Part shown: positions 22,210 through 35,362 of the stretch, piece by piece
How positions within the stretch are numbered: the first letter of the stretch is position 1
How the letters are laid out: every line of letters starts with the position of its first letter
Source of the DNA: Linanthus parryae
Lineage: Eukaryota; Streptophyta; Magnoliopsida; Ericales; Polemoniaceae
Reading direction: 5' to 3'
DNA: 64,000 nt
Assembly: GCA_023055425.1 (NCBI GenBank)
Contig: JALGPY010000004.1
Coordinates: 22,219,718-22,283,717, forward strand
Program-made: the position numbers and the translations under genes
Notes under the pieces: generated by a model
What the model was told of the DNA's origin: nothing
Seen by the model: only the letters and a program-made list of their open reading frames with translations
Database searches by the model: none

Positions 22210-25200
22210 TGTAATACACCGTATTTTAGTTGGGGGTTATTTAGTAATTTCGAAAACTATTTGAGAATTTTAAGAAATTTATATTTCGAACTTGTCCTTG
22301 ACTTCTTCTTAGATTTAAAATATGTGTGTCATTTGACATCTATGATGATATATTATTTTTTTCGGGATTATTTTGTAGTTTTTAAAATTTGGAAAATACT
22401 ATATGAAACTTATTTTGTATACTTGGGAGGTACTTGTAGTTTTCTAAAAGTGATTTGTACAAAGTGTTTTATTTTAAATAATTTGGAGATTTTTTTACAA
22501 TTTATGAAAGTTATCTTTTCTAGTGTTGCCTATTAATTGGAAATTATATTTTCACCCCTCAACTTTTAGTTTTCACAAATAAGCATCTCATTTATCAATT
22601 TTACATTTATATCCTCAACTAGCTTGTTGGGAAACTTATGACTTCTCTTCAAGCCCCCCTCCACTATCTTTGGTCAACTCATCTAAATTATGGAGATGAT
22701 CTTTTTTACAAACATCTCATATTTCTCTCTAATAATACACAAACTCTCATTAATACCCTCATGTATGGCATTACCATGTGTGTTCCATGACCACCAACCA
22801 CCACCATCAACTACATTTCTTTCATTATCATTTTCCTTCATCTTTTTCTCTTCAAGAACATCAACACATGCTCTCTTCTCTCTCTCCAAATTCCATCCCG
22901 TTTTTGGGTGTTGACCTCACAAAAAGACCATCAAAAATCCATTTTATACTCGTCAAATCATCAAAAACTTGATTCCAAGGATAGTATGATCATGGAGGGG
23001 ATCTCTTTAACCATTATTCTCAAGAAATGAAGGCCAATTTCACTCTTTCATCCACCATCTTCTTGAATATTTGGGTAAAGTTTTCTTCTAGCCTTCAATT
23101 CATGCTTGCATGTCAATCTTTACCTTTGATTGATGAAATTTCATCTTTGGTTTCTTCAACTCCATGCTTATTTCTTCATCTTCATGGTTAGATCATGTGT
23201 TTGACTTCAAATTTTAGACTATTTCATGAAACCCACACTAGAACCCACATGCATGTTGTGAATGTCATCTTCCTTGCATTGTTACCCAAGAGGGTTTTGA
23301 TCATTTGTGTAAAGAGAATGTAAAGATCTTACTTAATGCTTAAAATGATGAAATTTTGGGTTAAAATCAAGTCTCCATAAGTTGCATGTGTCATATAATT
23401 GATTTGATCATGTTTTAAGTGCTCTAGGTGAAAATTGCATATTTTTACAATCTGACCAGTTTGTGAAAAACGTATATTATCTCTAAATTTCGTCTTTGTA
23501 GAATTTTTAACTCTTTCATATTTTGAAACTAGACTCAGAGAGGGTCATTTTAAAAGAAAATTCAACTCCATAGCCTTTTTGGTTAGGGAGATATGCTCAT
23601 TTTAAGTTGCATGTTTTCTGAAACTCTGTTTTGGAACAAGTTTTACCATTTTTGTAAAAAATCTCATTTCCAGAAACTTATGGCACCAAATCTTTCTTGT
23701 GATGAAACTAGACACATAAGGGATTCATTCTGGAGAATATGGGCATTTTTCCTATTCTCCAAGTAGTAGTAATTGATCTTCAAAGTTGAAATTTTCTTCC
23801 AAACTTGTCTCTGCATAGCAGTGTTTTTTATTTTTGTAACTTGAGTTTTATAATAGCTATGCATGATTTTCTTGGTGTTTCTGAAAGTAGACACATGTAG
23901 GTTCATCATACATTAATTTCAAAATTTTAGGAGATGATTTGATATGGTAAATATGGCTCCAAAGTTAGAGCTACAATTCTGTCCAGAATTGTAGTTTCAC
24001 ATCTTTTAGAAAACTTGAATTTTTGAACTTCTAGGTGTTTTGTTGGACTTATTTTGATATCTAAACATCGTTAAATGTTCATTAGTGACATTTAGGACTA
24101 TGTGACATGTAGGTTTGAATTTTTATTATAAATGTGTAAATTGGTTATAACGAGTACGTCATACGTGTGATTGTAGACATCGACCTCGTAGCAGAGAGCG
24201 GTTGTCGTCGGAGTGCTAGGCTTAGTTTCTTGCTTTTAATTGTGCTTCATCTCAGTGGTAAGTACATATGTACGGCCTTTTTATATCAAAATGTGCATTT
24301 GTTTTTTATGTTTCAAATGAATTTTTGTTATATGAAATAGTATGAGAATGCATGTTTTCCACTCGAAAGTTGTTAAACTATTTTATTCATCTCCTTTGAG
24401 AACTCTCGGAAATTACTAGTGAAATTTTGATATTCCTCGATTCTGTTTATGTGAAAGAGAAGACATAGAATACCTCTAATAGACTTAGGACGATGTACAG
24501 AGTACTGTTATTAATGGGAGGCGTCGAGCGATCCTCCATTTTCTTATGGCTAAGACCATTGAAGCAATGCTTCTTATTATTGGATAGAACGTCAATGTTC
24601 AAAAATCCGCCCCCGATGAGCCAAAATGTATCAAGATATTGAGGCCAAGGGGTTTATAGAGCTATAGAGTGCTACTTATACTTGTAAGGGTCACTACGGT
24701 ATAGGGGTGTCGACACTTAAGGCCTTTTAGCTAATGTTGTGAGCGGGGTTGACGAATGGGCTCCCTTAACGCTCGGGTGAAATAGGGTTTGATAGACCCT
24801 AGAAGGAACCCTTAGTGATTATTTCGTGATCCCTCTGTTTACATCGATCCTGCTGGTGGCTCTTGACACGCCTCAGCTAAATTAAATTGTTGATTGAAGT
24901 CGGAATTAAAATTTACTACTTATTAATGTTATTTGTGGCTCTTGATATGCCCTAATCGATTGAAATGAATTGAATCTTGGCTACTCATGAAATACTATCG
25001 TTATCAGTTCAAATGAACTTGTTTACTCTGAATATTTTACCACCTACTCGTGGTTTCTCAATGTTACTATATTGAGAGGTTTTTGTTACTCGGTTACTTC
25101 ACGTTGATCCAAATTCTCCAATATGATAGTTTTACTGTTTAAATCTTCTGATTTGTTTCAACTCATGCTTCCGTGCCACTCGTTGCTTTACATGCCGTAG

Positions 25201-25491
25201 TGTGTACTTACTCAGTTTTTACTGATCAATTTCTTCAAAACTGCGTCGGCTTTTGCCATTTTAAAACCGCAGGTCGTCAATCAAAGTGGGGGATGGGAAC
25301 GCTGGATCGAGATCGAAGAAGTTTAGCTTAAGTCAGATCACTTAGTAGATCACACACGATTTGTTTTAGATTGTACTTATTATCAAAATTTTGTTGTGTA
25401 CTTTAACCGAAATGTAAATTTAATAGTTAATAATCTACTTTTGGTTATCGATTGTCGCGTTAACCCTGAACCGAGATCCCGGGCTGTTTCA
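22210..25491 (+). repeat. 5' LTR of the non-coding element
   Basis: A direct repeat of 26659-29942. Near 25205-25285 it carries a block (TTACTCAG, then GCGTCGGCTTTTGCCATTTT, then AAAACCGCAGG) that is shared with the LTR-like element at about 35555-35635. Confidence 0.95.
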
Positions 25492-25493
25492 GA

Positions 25494-25505
25494 TGGTATC
25501 AGAGC
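25494..25505 (+). other. primer binding site (initiator Met tRNA type)
   Basis: TGGTATCAGAGC two bases after the 5' LTR. Confidence 0.93.
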
Positions 25506-26645
25506 ATCGGTTCTCCGGTTAGTGAGACTTTTCGATTTCCTTAAGTAGATATTTAAGAAACTGAAAATGTTTTTGGAATTTAAAATTGATTAGGATAAGC
25601 CAATTTGATAATAAATGAAGTAAACAAGCCGTCGGGGAAATTTGGGTACTTACGTATAGTTAAACTCGTTTTGTACCTTACTTTTTAATTAACTGTTAGC
25701 TTCTTATGTATGTGATGTATGCGAAAACTACATGCGTATTTATATGTTTGTTATTCTATGGGCATGTTTAGTTGCTATATAGAAATGATTTTTCATTGTC
25801 GTGTGATGCGTATCCGCGTTCCCTTGTTTAATTATGTTAATTCGTCGACGAGAGAGTAACGACGCTTTGACTTACAAGACCATGAGACCATTCTTTTCTT
25901 ACCGATGAGCGCGACTTTTAATATAGTGCTTTATTTTATTTTGAGTTAATTTGACATGGTCGTTCCAAAATTGGAATGTTTGGACAAAAAAAAGTATTCT
26001 TTAAAAAAAAAAAATTGAAAAAAAATATGATTGGGTGCGGAGATACCAAATGCCAAGTGATATGTACAACTTTGTTTAGCAGTCCGCTGGCGTGACTCTT
26101 AGTACGACGGTACTATGAGTTGTACCCGCTGTGTAGACTAAGTTGGAACTTGTGAAACACATGCGAGTTGTGATGGAGAGACACGTTGTGTGACGACACA
26201 TAGTGTTCTTTTCTCCCTCGTATGCGTGGAACACTTGAGGTGATTGGTTTATCTAATCCTATGAAGGTAAGACAATATTTTTAACGCGCATGAGCAAAGC
26301 AAAATGGCATGTTAGTTTTGATCAAATTATTTTTCTAAAAGTTTCGTGATTGTTTAAATGCTAGAAAATTTTCGCATTACTTTTGTAAACGTGAGAACTT
26401 GCATTTTGGTCTAACTTTTCAAAATTTGGTGCGACCTTTTACTTGAGTTATTTTTATATGAATTCCTATTGTGACACGAGTGAGAAGAGACGAAACCTAT
26501 CAAGAGCGCGTTTTCCGTTAATTTTAGTGTTGCATGTGCATTAGCATTGCATACAAGTCTCATGTGCATTAGTTGCATTATCTTCAAGTATGTTTGTAAG
26601 TTCTCTCAAAAGTTTTCTTAAGCTTCGGGGACGAAGCTTCATTTT

Positions 26646-26658
26646 AAGGGGGATATAG
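26646..26658 (+). other. polypurine tract of the layer-5 element
   Basis: AAGGGGGATATAG directly before the 3' LTR. Confidence 0.85.
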
Positions 26659-29600
26659 TGTAATACCCCGTATTTTAGTTGGGGGTTATTTAGTAATTTC
26701 GAAAACTATTTGAGAATTTTAAGAAATTTATATTTCGAACTTGTCCTTGACTTCTTCTTAGTTTTAAAATATGTGTGTCATTTGACATCTATGATGATAT
26801 ATTATTTTTTTCGGGATTATTTTGTAGTTTTTAAAATTTGGAAAATACTATATGAAACTTATTTTGTATACTTGGGAGGTACTTGTAGTTTTCTAAAAGT
26901 GATTTGTACAAAGTGTTTTATTTTAAATAATTTGGAGATTTTTTTTACAATTTATGAAAGTTATCTTTTCTAGTGTTGCCTATTAATTGGAAATTATATT
27001 TTCACCCCTCAACTTTTAGTTTTCACAAATAAGCATCTCATTTATCAATTTTACATTTATATCCTCAACTAGCTTGTTGGGAAACTTATGACTTCTCTTC
27101 AAGCCCCCTCCACTATCTTTGGTCAACTCATCTAAATTATGAAGATGATCTTTTTTACAAACATCTCATATTTCTCTCTAATAATACACAAACTCTCATT
27201 AATACCCTCATGTATGACATTACCATGTGTGTTCCATGACCACCAACCACCACCATCAACTACATTTCTTTCATTATCATTTTCCTTCATCTTTTTCTCT
27301 TCAAGAACATCAACACATGCTCTCTTCTCTCTCTCCAAATTCCATCCCGTTTTTGGGTGTTGACCTCACAAAAAGACCATCAAAAATCCATTTTATACTC
27401 GTCAAATCATCAAAAACTTGATTCCAAGGATAGTATGATCATGGAGGGGATCTCTTTAACCATTATTCTCAAGAAATGAAGGCCAATTTCACTCTTTCAT
27501 CCACCATCTTCTTGAATATTTTGGTAAAGTTTTCTTCTAGCCTTCAATTCATGCTTGCATGTCCATCTTTACCTTTGATTGATGAAATTTAATCTTTGGT
27601 TTCTTCAACTCCATGCTTATTTCTTCATCTTCATGGTTAGATAATGTGTTTGACTTCAAATTTTAGACTATTTCATGAAACCCACACTAGAACCCACATG
27701 CATGTTGTGAATGTCATCTTCCTTGCATTGTTACCCAAGAGGGTTTTGATCATTTGTGTAAAGAGAATGTAAAGATCTTAATTAATGCTTAAAATGATGA
27801 AATTTTGGGTTAAAATCAAGTCTCCATAAGTTGCATGTGTCATATAATTGATTTGATCATGTTTTAAGTGCTCTAGGTGAAAATTGCATATTTTTACAAT
27901 CTGACCAGTTTGTGAAAAACGTATATTATCTCTAAATTTCGTCTTTGTAGAATTTTTAACTCTTTCATATTTTGAAACTAGACTCAGAGAGGGTCATTTT
28001 AAAAGAAAATTCAACTCCATAGCCTTTTTGGTTAGGGAGATATGCTCATTTTAAGTTGCATGTTTTCTGAAACTCTGTTTTGGAACAAGTTTTACCATTT
28101 TTGTAAAAAATCTCATTTCCAGAAACTTATGGCACCAAATCTTTCTTGTGATGAAACTAGACACATAAGGGATTCATTCTGGAGAATATGGGCATTTTTC
28201 CTATTCTCCAAGTAATAGTAATTGATCTTCAAAGTTGAAACTTTCTTCCAAACTTGTCTCTGTATAGCAGTGTTTGTTATTTTTGTAACTTGAGTTTTAT
28301 AATAGCTATGCATGATTTTCTTGGTGTTTCTGAAAGTAGACACATGTAGGTTCATCATAGATTAATTTCAAAATTTTAGGAGATGATTTGATATGGTAAA
28401 TATGGCTCCAAAGTTAGAGCTACAATTCTGTCCAGAATTGTAGTTTCACATCTTTTAGAAAACTTGAATTTTTGAACTTCTAGGTGTTTTGTTGGACTTA
28501 TTTTGATAACTAAACATCGTTATATGTTCATTAGTGACATTTAGGACTATGTGACATGTAGGTTTGCATTTTTATTATAAATGTGTAAATTGGTTATAAC
28601 GAGTACGTCATACGTGTGATTGTAGACATCGACCTCGTAGGAGAGAGCGGTTGTCGTCGGAGTGCTAGGCTTAGTTTCTTGCTTTTAATTGTGCTTCATC
28701 TCAGTGGTAAGTACATATGTACGGCCTTTTTATATCAAAATGTGCATTTGTTTTTTATGTTTCAAATGAATTTTGTTATATGAAATAGTATGAGAATGCA
28801 TGTTTTCCACTCGAAAGTTGTTAAACTATTTTAATCATCTCCTTTGAGAACTCTCGGAAATTACTAGTGAAATTTTGATATTCCTCGATTCTGTATATGT
28901 GAAAGAGAAGACATAGAATACCTCTAATAGACTTAGGACGATGTACAGAGTACTGTTATTAATGGGAGGCGTCGAGCGATCCTCCATTTTCTTATGGCTA
29001 AGACCATTGAAGCAATGCTTCTTATTATTGGATAGAACGTCAATGTTCAAAAATCCGCCCCCGATGAGCCAAAATGTATCAAGATATTGAGGCCAAGGGG
29101 TTTATAGAGCTATAGAGTGCTACTTATACTTGTAAGGGTCACTACGGTATAGGGGTGTCGACACTTAAGGCCTTTTAGCTAATGTTGTGAGCGGGGTTGA
29201 CGAATGGGCTCCCTTAACGCTCGGGTGAAATAGGGTTTGATAGACCCTAGAAGGAACCCTTAGTGATTATTTCGTGATCCCTCTGTTTACATCGATCCTG
29301 CTGGTGGCTCTTGACACGCCTCAGCTAAATTAAATTGTTGATTGAAGTCGGAATTAAAAATTTACTACTTATTAATGTTATTTGTGGCTCTTGATATGCC
29401 CTAATCGATTGAAATGAATTGTAAATCTTGGCTACTCATGAACTACTATCGTTATCAGTTCAAATGAACTTGTTTACTCTGAATATTTTACCACCTACTC
29501 GTGGTTTCTCAATGTTACTAAATTGAGAGGTTTTTGTTACTCGGTTACTTCACGTTGATCCAAATTCTCCAATATGATAGTTTTACTGTTTAAATCTTCT

Positions 29601-29942
29601 GATTTGTTTCAGCTCATCCTTCCGTGCCACTCGTTGCTTTACATGCCGTAGTGTGTACTTACTCAGTTTTTACTGATCAATTTCTTCAAAACTGCGTCGT
29701 CTTTTGCCATTTTAAAACCGCAGGTCGTCAATCAAAGTGGGGGATGGGAACGCTGGATCGAGATCGAAGAAGTTTAGCTTAAGTCAGATCACTTAGTAGA
29801 TCACACACGATTTGTTTTAGATTGTACTTATTATCAAAATTTTGTTGTGTACTTTAATCGAAATGTAAATTTAATAGTTAATAATCTACTTTTGGTTATC
29901 GATTGTCGCGTTAACCCTGAACCGAGATCCCGGGCTGTTTCA
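26659..29942 (+). repeat. 3' LTR of the non-coding element
   Basis: 3284 bp, about 99% identical to the 5' LTR by eye, followed by the target duplication CCAAA. Confidence 0.95.
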
Positions 29943-29947
29943 CCAAA

Positions 29948-32900
29948 TCTCACCATTAAGCACAGAAACCTTCCCCACACATTTCTAAAATCCCAAAATC
30001 CAGTCACCTTTGTCGGATCTACACACTCCACCAATGGCAAGAACACCATTATCACCACAGTGGCCACAATCCACATTCAATTTTACACCATTTAGAGGAG
30101 GCTTTATCCAGGACACAAAAACTGGCTTCTGCACCAGTCTTGAAGTATTAAAGGAGAGATCAAGAGACACTCTCTTAGCCTGATTTCCAATAACCATTTC
30201 TGGCTTTGCAGGCAGCTGAAAAATCCCATGAACATCATGGACTCTCTTATTATGCCAAAGCCATATATTTGAAATAGCAGAGAGAAATAATGTGACCCAA
30301 GAGACCTCAATAGCTATCAAATTTGTCTGATTTTCAGCAAGCAGATTCCAATCAACCCACTCTTGCACATTAAGACTAAAGAAATCACGCCAACTAGTAG
30401 GAGGAAGAATACTTTGCCAAATTTTCCTTACCCAAGAGCAATCCCTCAAAGCATGTAAAGAATCTTCACAACAATGAAAACAGAAAGGGCAAGAAGCTTC
30501 ATTTGAAATACCTCTAGTAGAAAATAACTTCTTGGTAGCCAATCTGTCATGCCTAATCAACCAAAGAAGCACCTTCCATCTCTGATAACCTTTACACTTC
30601 CAAATAGCTTTCCAAGGTTTTGAAATAGCACTATCAACACCATCACTAGTCAATTCAGCATACCCAGAAGCCACTGAGTAGAGACCAGTAGCAGAATGTA
30701 ACCACACTTTTTTATCAGTGTCAATCTCTTCACAAGAAAGGGAGGTGGAGAGAAGAAGTTGAATTATATTTTCAGGAAGCTTTCCCACCAAAAGCTGAGT
30801 ATTCCACCCTTCATCTGCAATCCAGAAATCATTTACTTTCTGAAACAGGTCATCCTCAGAAATTTCAGAAATAGCAACATCAATTAATCTAAACTTTCCC
30901 AGCCACTGATCTATCCAGAAGAGAGTTGACGCTCCATTTTGAACATTCATACCCATCCCATTTTGAATAGCATCCAAACTTTTTGCTATATGCTTCCAAA
31001 CCCTTGAGTGATGAGATTTAACTCTAGGCAAGTGAGAGGGGGAGGAGGCATTGCCATATTTCAGCAAAAGTTCAGAAGCCCACAGAGGCTTCCTTTCTGC
31101 AAACAATCTGCAACCAGTCTTTGCCAGTAGAGCAAGATTAAACTGAGCTAAATTAGTCAAACCAAGCCCACCTCTATCCTTTGACTTGAAAATAGTGTCC
31201 CATTTAATAAGATAAATCTTTTCTTTAGCAGAAGAGCCACCCCAAAGAAAAACCCTGCAAGCTCTATCAATACCATGAAGAGTTTTGACTGGAAGAAGGG
31301 TATTTTGCATAGCATAAGAGGGAAGGGCTTGGAGGACAGTTTTAACAACTGTAACCCTACCAGCCAAAGACAACTGACTAGCCTTCCAACCAGAGAGCTT
31401 CCTCTGTACTTTATCTTCTAAAAATTTGAATTTCTTGTGACCAAATTTATTATGAATAATAGGCATACCAAGTTGATAACCCAAGTCAGTAGTAAGACTA
31501 ATGCCAGCAAGATTACTCAACTCTCTAGCTTTGCTCCTACTCACACAGGGGGCAACAAACAACTTTGACTTTTCAAAACTGATAGATTGACCAGTAGTGT
31601 CACATAAATCCTCAAGAACCTCTTTCATGACTTCAATTTGAGATGTGGAAGCTTCACCAAAAAGCAGCAAGTCATCAGCAAAAAAGAGATGTGAAATGGC
31701 CAAACCTTTCTTAGAACACTTCACCCCTTTCCATCTTTTCAAATCCACAGCTTGTTGAATTTTTTGAGCCAAAATTTCCATAGTGAGTAAAAAGAGATAG
31801 GGAGAGATTGGATCTCCCTGTCTCACCCCTCTCTCTGGCTGAAACTCATGTTGTTTTTCCCCATTCCACAGAACACTAAAGGAGGCAGTAGTGACAGACA
31901 TCATGAGTAAAGATTTCCAATTACTGGGAAGTCCAATTTGAGAGAGGACAGAGTCAATGAGAGACCATTTGACCCTATCATAGGCCTTAGTCAAGTCAAT
32001 CTTGATAGCTAGGCTTCCTTTCTTACCCTTCATGGAATTCATGAAATGAAACAATTCATGCAATGAAACAAGTCAATCAGGTTGTCACTAGCTTGCCTAC
32101 CAGGAAGGAAGCTATATTGTTGGGGATGAATAATTCTTTGTAATAAAGGCCTCAGTCTCTGAGTTACTAACTTAGTAATAAGTTTAAGAGTAACATTACA
32201 GAGACTGATTGGTCTCAGCTGAGCAAAAGTGGAGGGGTTATCCACCTTTGGAATAAGTGCAATATAAGTACTATTTATCCCATCAGGAAGCTTTCCAGTA
32301 CTAACAGCTTCTTGAACCATAGCAGTAAGAGAAGGACCCACCAAAGGCCATTGATGCTGATAGAAAGCAGGGGGAAAGCCATCAGGCCCAGGACTTTTGA
32401 AAGCCCCCATGGAGAAGAGTACATTCTTTACTTCAACCCCTGTAATGGGAAGCCTGAGACAACTAAGCTCATTCTCATTCATTCTACCACCCATCCAACA
32501 CACTTCATTAGTCAAATTAGCCTCAGGGTCAGAATACAAAGTTTTAAAGTGAGAGGTGACCTCCCTTTTTAGGATAGCTGGATCATCACACCAATCTCCA
32601 GAAGCTAACTTAATCATGGCAATTTTACTTCTAGCCCTTCTAGCAACAGTAGTAAGATGGAAGTACCTTGTGTTCTTATCTCCAAGCAAAAGTTTGTTTA
32701 ACCTGGACTTTTGAAACCAAAAAAGTTCTTCTTGAGCAAGAATAGTGTTCAGCTGATCATGAAGAGAAATCTCTAAGTCAGAGAGAAAAGGACACTCCCT
32801 CTGAGCCAACACCTTCTGAATGCCAGCAATCCTAGCCAAGATCCATCTCTTTTTTTGAAAAATATTGCCAAAAGTAGAGTGGTTCCATTCCTTCACATGG

Positions 32901-33736
32901 GTGACAAAATCCCCAATAGTAGTTGCAATAGCTTTATCATCATGCCAATGTTCATGAACAAGAGTAGTGAAACTTTCTTCAATCAACCAAGCTGCCTCAA
33001 ATCTGAAAGGTTTCAGCTCAGGGGGAGGAGGAGCTAAACCATTAGAATCAATTAGATGAGGATGGTGATCTGAGTTCAATCTCACAATGTGTTTGACATT
33101 TGCTGCTGGAAAAATATCTCTCCATGCAATGTTGCAGAGAGCTCTATCCAGCCTCTGTTTAATTCTATTCCCAGCCTGAGAGTTGGACCAAGTAAATTGA
33201 GGCCCAAAGAAACCCATGTCTTGAAGCAAACAAGCATTTAAACAATCCATCATCTTATTGCATCTACTAGAGCTAGCCTGCCTACCACCAGATTTCTCAT
33301 TGGCATGAGTTACTTGATTAAAATCCCCAGCCAAAAGCCAAGGGAGAGAATGATTCTGAGCTACATTCTGCAGATAAACCCAGAGATCTTCACGAATCAT
33401 AGGAATAGGACTCGCATAAACAGCCGAAAATAACCAATCAGGCTGGTTAATTTTCTTTACTAATCCAGTAACAACTTGAGAAGTACTAGCTAAAATCTCA
33501 ACCTCTACTTCAAGAGAGTTCCAAAAAAGCCAAATACCGCCCGAAAAACCCACAGCTTCAACAGCATGAAACTTATCAAGGCGAGAACGACGGCAAATAG
33601 CCGCAGCATTGTCACTATGGACCCTAGGCTCAACAATAACAAGCATAGCAGGAGTATACACTCTACAAAGTTCCAATAAAGAACGTACCGTTTCAACATT
33701 CCCTATACCTCTACAGTTCCAGCTGAGAATCTTCAT
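29948..33736 (-). pseudogene. LINE ORF2: endonuclease, reverse transcriptase, zf-RVT, start of RNase H
   Basis: The start is the ATG at 33736 (MKILSWNCRGIGN), four bases past the ORF1 stop. The N-terminal domain is an APE-type endonuclease ending around RLNSDHHPHLI; it nicks target DNA. Reverse transcriptase follows, with PGPDGFPPAFYQ before the frameshift and KIDLTKAYDRVKW, RGVRQGDPISPYLF and active site LFFADDLLLF after it. A zf-RVT-like region (CPFCFHCCEDSLHALRDC) and the start of RNase H (KLNVDCGHCGDNGVLAIGG) close this part. One frameshift lies near 32040-32080, where a phrase around GTTTCATT-CATGAA is duplicated. A TAG at about 29985-29987 adds a second break before the insertion. Confidence 0.9.
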
Positions 33737-33740
33737 CTGG

Positions 33741-35207
33741 TTACTGAGAGGAGGGTTGCCGGACATCCGGCTGTGACTTTGCCCCAAATTGGGTTTTCCT
33801 GTTTCCCGCAACTCCATTAGAGTGTTTACCAAGATCCTGGTTCTGGGAGAAATGGAGTATCGCACCTCCATCAGTGGCTGAGGCTCCACCGGCTGAGAAG
33901 ACCATTTTTGAATCGAGAAATACACCAAATCGATTGCTGGAGCTGCAATCACTTGAACTGAAGGGAGCCACTCCTGACCTAGCAGTACCGTCACGCCGTC
34001 CTTCTGTAGATTGCAAGTGATGACCTCCATGTTTACCACCAGCGAGTCCCAATTTCGGATTTGAAGAAGAATTTGCACGATTTTGATCAATCGGCTGAAA
34101 CGGTGTACGAACACCCAAGAGAGAAGAGGAATTAGGGTTTAAACCCTTCCCAGTACCACGTCGATAAGCCGACGTGTTACCCTTCTTCCCATTCCCCTGA
34201 CGTGGCGCCCCTTGATTGGAGGGAGAAGCATCAACCACGTTGGCAGAGGGAAATAATCCAGTAGGGCCTAGCCCACTGAAATTTAAATCAGCACCGTTGA
34301 AAATCGACTTAGAACCCTGATGATCATCAGAAACCGGTACACCCGATCCATTCTGAGCAACGGATCGGGTCGGGTCCTTCCCCTTTCGACGTCTGGGTCG
34401 GGCTATCATCCAGGCCCCAAACTGTGTCTTCTCCGGCTCCGATGAAACTTCCGGTACAGGAGCTGAATCAACACGGTCCGAGTTTCCATCCGATCTCATC
34501 GCCGGAGGCTCCGGCGCGGCAGGAGGCTTAGCTAACCGTGGGCACTGATCCTTCACATGGCCATACGTCCCACATTCAAAACATATCTTCCGTAAACCCT
34601 CATATTCAACCAAAATTTGTTTGCCATTAATCCACACAGCCGGTAGCAGACTGCAATTGAGATCAACTTCAACGCAAATCCACGCAAATTTACCTCGCTC
34701 AACAGCCAGAGTAATTGGATCCACTTTAAGTGCAGTACCAAATTTACCTCCAATATCCATTAGAGTGTCTTCATCATAGTATTCAACTGGAATTCCTCGC
34801 AGCCGTATCCAGATCGGAGTCTTCAACTCCGCCGGACCGTAAGGGTCAAAGTGAGGACGCCATTTTTTCACCGTAATGTAATTGCCTTGGATCATCCAAG
34901 GGCCGTTGAGTAGAACCCGCTCATAGTCCTGTTTGCTGTAGAAGAGGACGCAATAGAAACCATTCTCCATATCCAGAAGATCAAAACCATTTTGAAGCTT
35001 CCATTGAGCCGTAACCCTAGCATGAAGCACACCAAACAATGGATCCTTACCCAGGACATGGAGGATTAAAGCACGATTCCATTGCTGATGAAGTTTCTGC
35101 AATTTCAGTCCGCTGATTTTGATGTGAACACTACCATCAGCGAGAGTCTCCGAGCTGAAGCCAGAGACCTCCATACTATCCAGATCTGACTTTGGATCAG
35201 CCTCCAT
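33741..35207 (-). CDS. LINE ORF1: DUF4283 and CCHC zinc-knuckle protein
   Basis: Intact 488-residue frame. A DUF4283 domain spans roughly residues 30-190 (HQQWNRALILHVLGK, WMIQGNYITVKKWRPHF, IWIRLRGIPVEYYD). It is followed by a CCHC knuckle CFECGTYGHVKDQC and a long polar C-terminus rich in Ser, Gly and Asn. Plant L1 ORF1 proteins of this type bind the element RNA and form the ribonucleoprotein with ORF2. The in-frame codons upstream of the listed methionine stay open to the 5' end of the element (35339), so the true start may be lost by 5' truncation. The stop is 4 bases before ORF2. Confidence 0.88.
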   Translation of the reverse strand: MEADPKSDLDSMEVSGFSSETLADGSVHIKISGLKLQKLHQQWNRALILHVLGKDPLFGVLHARVTAQWKLQNGFDLLDMENGFYCVLFYSKQDYERVLLNGPWMIQGNYITVKKWRPHFDPYGPAELKTPIWIRLRGIPVEYYDEDTLMDIGGKFGTALKVDPITLAVERGKFAWICVEVDLNCSLLPAVWINGKQILVEYEGLRKICFECGTYGHVKDQCPRLAKPPAAPEPPAMRSDGNSDRVDSAPVPEVSSEPEKTQFGAWMIARPRRRKGKDPTRSVAQNGSGVPVSDDHQGSKSIFNGADLNFSGLGPTGLFPSANVVDASPSNQGAPRQGNGKKGNTSAYRRGTGKGLNPNSSSLLGVRTPFQPIDQNRANSSSNPKLGLAGGKHGGHHLQSTEGRRDGTARSGVAPFSSSDCSSSNRFGVFLDSKMVFSAGGASATDGGAILHFSQNQDLGKHSNGVAGNRKTQFGAKSQPDVRQPSSQ

Positions 35208-35362
35208 GTAGATCCCCTTTGGGGCTCTTAACAGAGCTTCACTGAAACGAAGATGTCCAATCGACGATTCGTCGATCTCATCGGCGTTTGGATCAGCAAC
35301 AAAACGCAGTTTGAAACTGGACTGATTAACATAGTAATTAGATATCTTGAGATTAAATTAAT

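Larger units (their letters stand above)
25492..26658 (+). other. non-coding internal region of the layer-5 element
   Basis: No gag or pol motif was seen in any frame. It starts two bases before the primer site and ends in the purine tract. It may hold packaging and dimerisation signals, but none can be identified from sequence alone. Confidence 0.85.
22210..29942 (+). mobile_element. non-coding LTR retrotransposon with 3.28-kb LTRs (LARD-like, layer 5)
   Basis: The LTRs 22210-25491 (3282 bp) and 26659-29942 (3284 bp) begin TGTAATAC and end CTGTTTCA. They are flanked by a perfect 5-bp duplication CCAAA (22205-22209 and 29943-29947) inside the LINE RNase H domain. A primer binding site (25494-25505) and a purine tract (26646-26658) give plus orientation. 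The 1167-bp internal region has no open frame of 60 codons or more. Long LTRs and a short non-coding core fit a large retrotransposon derivative that depends on a relative for proteins. The LTRs are about 99% identical by eye, in keeping with its being the last insertion in the nest. Confidence 0.94.
21844..35339 (-). mobile_element. L1-type LINE split by a non-coding LTR element (layer 4)
   Basis: Minus-strand non-LTR retrotransposon, about 5.76 kb once the 22210-29942 insertion is removed. A 23-bp duplication (21821-21843 and 35340-35362) flanks it and a run of eight A on the sense strand closes the 3' end, both hallmarks of target-primed reverse transcription. ORF1 (35207-33741) encodes a DUF4283/CCHC RNA-binding protein. 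ORF2 (from 33736) encodes an APE-type endonuclease, reverse transcriptase, a zf-RVT region and RNase H. The ORF1 frame stays open to the 5' junction, suggesting a lost 5' end. Confidence 0.94.

Noticed and set aside
22683..22972. Frames repeated at 22683-22972 and 27132-27421
   Set aside because: They are duplicated because they lie in the two LTRs; no domain and different frames are equally open.
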